DNA of 8,345 nt from Anaerotignum sp. Its GTDB lineage: Bacteria; Bacillota; Clostridia; Lachnospirales; Anaerotignaceae. A model generated the notes under the pieces. That model was given only the letters and a program-made list of their open reading frames with translations. It was not told the DNA's origin and did no database searches. Position numbers and translations under genes: made by a program. Positions 6,362 through 8,345 of the stretch are shown here, piece by piece (position 1 is the stretch's first letter; each line of letters starts with the position of its first letter). The stretch covers positions 1 through 8,345 of the forward strand of contig JAFRZQ010000235.1 of the NCBI GenBank assembly GCA_017442465.1. The letters run 5' to 3'.

Positions 6362-8345
6362 GCCATTTCTTGCCTGTTTTTCCACATATTCTGCAGCATC
6401 AGGAATACGCTGCAGGATGGCGTTGTAAAGGGCGTTGTCATAATCCCAGGGGCTGCTGCAGCCGTTGGGGTCTTCATATTTATATACACCGTCTGTGGAG
6501 ATATAGTTTTCTTTTCTGAACAGCACCTGATCTTTAGCGGCAGCGGGCACAAAATTGCCCCGCAGCAGACGGACATAACATTCAGCGATCTTATCCAGCC
6601 CACTGGAGCTGCCGCCCTGAGTGCAGACGAAGGGAGACTGGATAGCCTCTCTTACCAGACTGATCCAGTCGCTGGCGGAAAGGGGGTGAGCCGTCTGTGC
6701 ATCTGTCATCAGGTCCAGGGCTGTATTTACGATCAGGCAGATATCGGCACCGGAAACAAATTTGACGCCGACAGGGTTTCTTACATCTTTTTTTCCATTT
6801 GGATCATTGGGCAGTGTCTCTGTAAAGAGTGCCATGACCTGATCCATACAGGAATCGCTGAAACAGCCGATCTTTTCGTTGCTGTCAAACAGCTGGCGGA
6901 CAGGCTCGCCATAATCCAGGGCGGTTTTTTCCTGCAGTCTTTCTGCCCGGTGCATGTGTTCCCGGAAAATGGCCTTGCATTCTTCATGGGTAGGCATGAA
7001 AACGGAGAATCTGGCGTCGTATCTGCCATTTCTGAAAAATTCATCCGGGAGATCGCCGATATTGTTGGCGGTGGCGAAAATGAAGGCGCCGGATTTGTTT
7101 TCCTGCATCCATGTCAGGAGGCGGCCAAACATACGCTTGAAGGTGCCGCCGTCGCTGCTGCCGCTGGATGCGGCGCCGCTGAAGCCCTTGTCCAGTTCAT
7201 CGATCCAGAGGATACAGGGGCTCATGGCTTCGGCCTGTTTCAATGCTTCTCTCATGTATTTTTCCGATTCGCCCACCTTGCTTGCCATCAGGCGGTCTAC
7301 TTCCAGTTTCAGCATAGGCAGTTTATATTCCCAGATGCGGTGCAGGATCTTTGCAGCCTCGGACTTGCCGCAGCCGGGCACACCTACCAGCAGGATGCCC
7401 TTCGGGGGAGGGGTGCCTTTTTTGCTGGCGGATAAGTAAGGATACAGGATTTTATCCTTGATAGTCTCTTCCACATATTTTCGGAAGGAGCCCATGCCGC
7501 CCAGCTGATTTTCCTGTGCGGCAGGTTCGGATGGATTCTGCTTTTTCTTTTCCGGTTCTTTTACCAGTTCCAGCATATCGCCGCTTTTCAGCAGAGCCTG
7601 TTCCTTGATCTCCATGATCCTTTTTTTGCGTTCGTCCTTATCATGAAGGACGGGCTTGCCGTTCACATGGTCTGTCCACAGAAGCTTCCGCAGGGTGCGG
7701 CGGGTATCCATCAGGCTGAAGCCTGCCAGTTCTCTTGCAACGGTTTTATAGTCTTCTTCCCATTCAAATGCAAAGGAAGGGCCGCATGCCTCGGTCATTT
7801 CTTTGACAATGGATGCGATCTCATCCTGATCGGGATATTCCACGGGAACGATTTCCGTATACTGCATCAGTTCCGCGGGCATCAGTTTGGAGTCGCCGTA
7901 AAGGAATACGCAGGAATTGCGCAGGGGCGCATTTTCATCGGGGCAAAGCAGATAATGCTTCACATAATAACGCAGAACGGCCACCATACTGTTTTCCTGT
8001 TCCGATGTCTGCTTCCAGGAACCCTGAGTCATGTGCAGGGTAAAGACGGAAGCGGGCATTGCCTTTTGCGGCTGCAGGCTGTTGTTCAGGGAATGGCCTT
8101 CCTTTGTCAGCCGCACCAGTTCCGCGGGGGTGTCGTACAGGTTTATACAGTTTCGTATATCTATTTTTCCTCCGTTTTCATCTTCGGTGATGGCGTCGAT
8201 AAATTCATAATAGAGGCCGTGTTTCCTGCCGTGGGGGCTGGGTTTTCTGATCAGATCCGCCAGGTCACACTGCAGTGCCAGTTCCCGCACCAGTTCCTGT
8301 TCTTCTGTATCGATAAAGATCAGCGGCTGCTTTGCCTGAAAGGCG
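6356..8345 (-). CDS. Ycf46-type AAA+ ATPase (N-terminus beyond the window)
   Basis: The frame stays open to the right edge, so the start is not seen. The GTG at 8290 is preceded by in-frame coding sequence (PLIFIDTEEQE) that matches the usual opening of Ycf46-like proteins and is not the start. Numbering from 8290, residues 1-230 form the N-terminal domain typical of that family, with SCVFLYGDSKLMPAEL followed by PVEYPDQDEI. A charged linker leads to LGGMGSFRKYVEE (263-275). The AAA+ core follows: Walker A GVPGCGKS (303-310), VGESEKYMREAL, Walker B CILWIDELDK with Asp364 and Glu365, the GGTFKRMFGRLLTWMQE signature, sensor 1 ATANN (Asn409), and RNGRYDARF with candidate Arg fingers at 420-427. 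VSGADICLIVNTAL belongs to the lid. About 120 residues beyond the lid form a C-terminal extension. All catalytic residues are present, so it should hydrolyse ATP. The role is unknown; its coupling to a membrane protein suggests work at the membrane. Confidence 0.92.
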   Translation of the reverse strand, partial: AFQAKQPLIFIDTEEQELVRELALQCDLADLIRKPSPHGRKHGLYYEFIDAITEDENGGKIDIRNCINLYDTPAELVRLTKEGHSLNNSLQPQKAMPASVFTLHMTQGSWKQTSEQENSMVAVLRYYVKHYLLCPDENAPLRNSCVFLYGDSKLMPAELMQYTEIVPVEYPDQDEIASIVKEMTEACGPSFAFEWEEDYKTVARELAGFSLMDTRRTLRKLLWTDHVNGKPVLHDKDERKKRIMEIKEQALLKSGDMLELVKEPEKKKQNPSEPAAQENQLGGMGSFRKYVEETIKDKILYPYLSASKKGTPPPKGILLVGVPGCGKSEAAKILHRIWEYKLPMLKLEVDRLMASKVGESEKYMREALKQAEAMSPCILWIDELDKGFSGAASSGSSDGGTFKRMFGRLLTWMQENKSGAFIFATANNIGDLPDEFFRNGRYDARFSVFMPTHEECKAIFREHMHRAERLQEKTALDYGEPVRQLFDSNEKIGCFSDSCMDQVMALFTETLPNDPNGKKDVRNPVGVKFVSGADICLIVNTALDLMTDAQTAHPLSASDWISLVREAIQSPFVCTQGGSSSGLDKIAECYVRLLRGNFVPAAAKDQVLFRKENYISTDGVYKYEDPNGCSSPWDYDNALYNAILQRIPDAAEYVEKQARNGR

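Noticed and set aside
5486..7435. A 649-codon open frame on the plus strand opposite the ATPase and paralogue 4
   Set aside because: It runs antisense across two genes with clear family motifs or coupled translation, has no ribosome binding site, and its translation is rich in Cys, Phe and His with no domain resemblance. It is a by-product of codon bias on the other strand.

Overview
The window reads as a stretch of chromosome from a Gram-positive anaerobe, most likely a gut Clostridia-type member of the Bacillota. This is inference from gene content and signals: a copper-amine-oxidase-N plus DUF3298-type wall or secreted protein, a bile-salt-hydrolase-family Ntn enzyme, strong AGGAGG-type ribosome binding sites, short intergenic gaps and Rho-independent terminators. 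No RNA gene, insertion sequence, CRISPR array or attachment site is visible. No gap without a gene exceeds about 200 bases.

Left part (1-1910, plus strand). The 3' part of a secreted-type CuAO_N/DUF4163/DUF3298 protein is followed after 48 bases by a complete choloylglycine-hydrolase-family enzyme. A strong terminator hairpin lies between them, and its 3' arm is also the ribosome binding site of the hydrolase. The hydrolase ends in a bidirectional terminator that overlaps its stop codon.

Right part (1917-8345). This is the unusual region. It holds four helical proteins with a C-terminal membrane segment or membrane hairpin: 344 aa (1917-2951, minus), 299 aa (3067-3966, minus), 370 aa (4165-5277, plus) and 338 aa (5333-6349, minus). 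They sit beside a large Ycf46-type AAA+ ATPase (6356 to beyond the right edge, minus). Three of the four share recognisable sequence blocks: an Arg-x(2)-Ile/Leu...Phe...Asp-Asp/Glu block, a Leu-Tyr-Glu/Lys-Lys/Arg block, a Leu-Ser-Pro block, then a transmembrane pair. The fourth is a divergent relative and is translationally coupled to the ATPase. I do not recognise the membrane family by name.

How the genes may work together (inference). The ATPase and the 338-aa protein form one minus-strand operon. The 299-aa and 344-aa proteins form a second minus-strand unit. The 370-aa protein is transcribed divergently from that second unit and converges on the first at a shared terminator. The layout suggests one functional locus in which an AAA+ machine acts with, or on, a set of diversified membrane-anchored paralogues. 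The substrate and physiological role cannot be read from the sequence.
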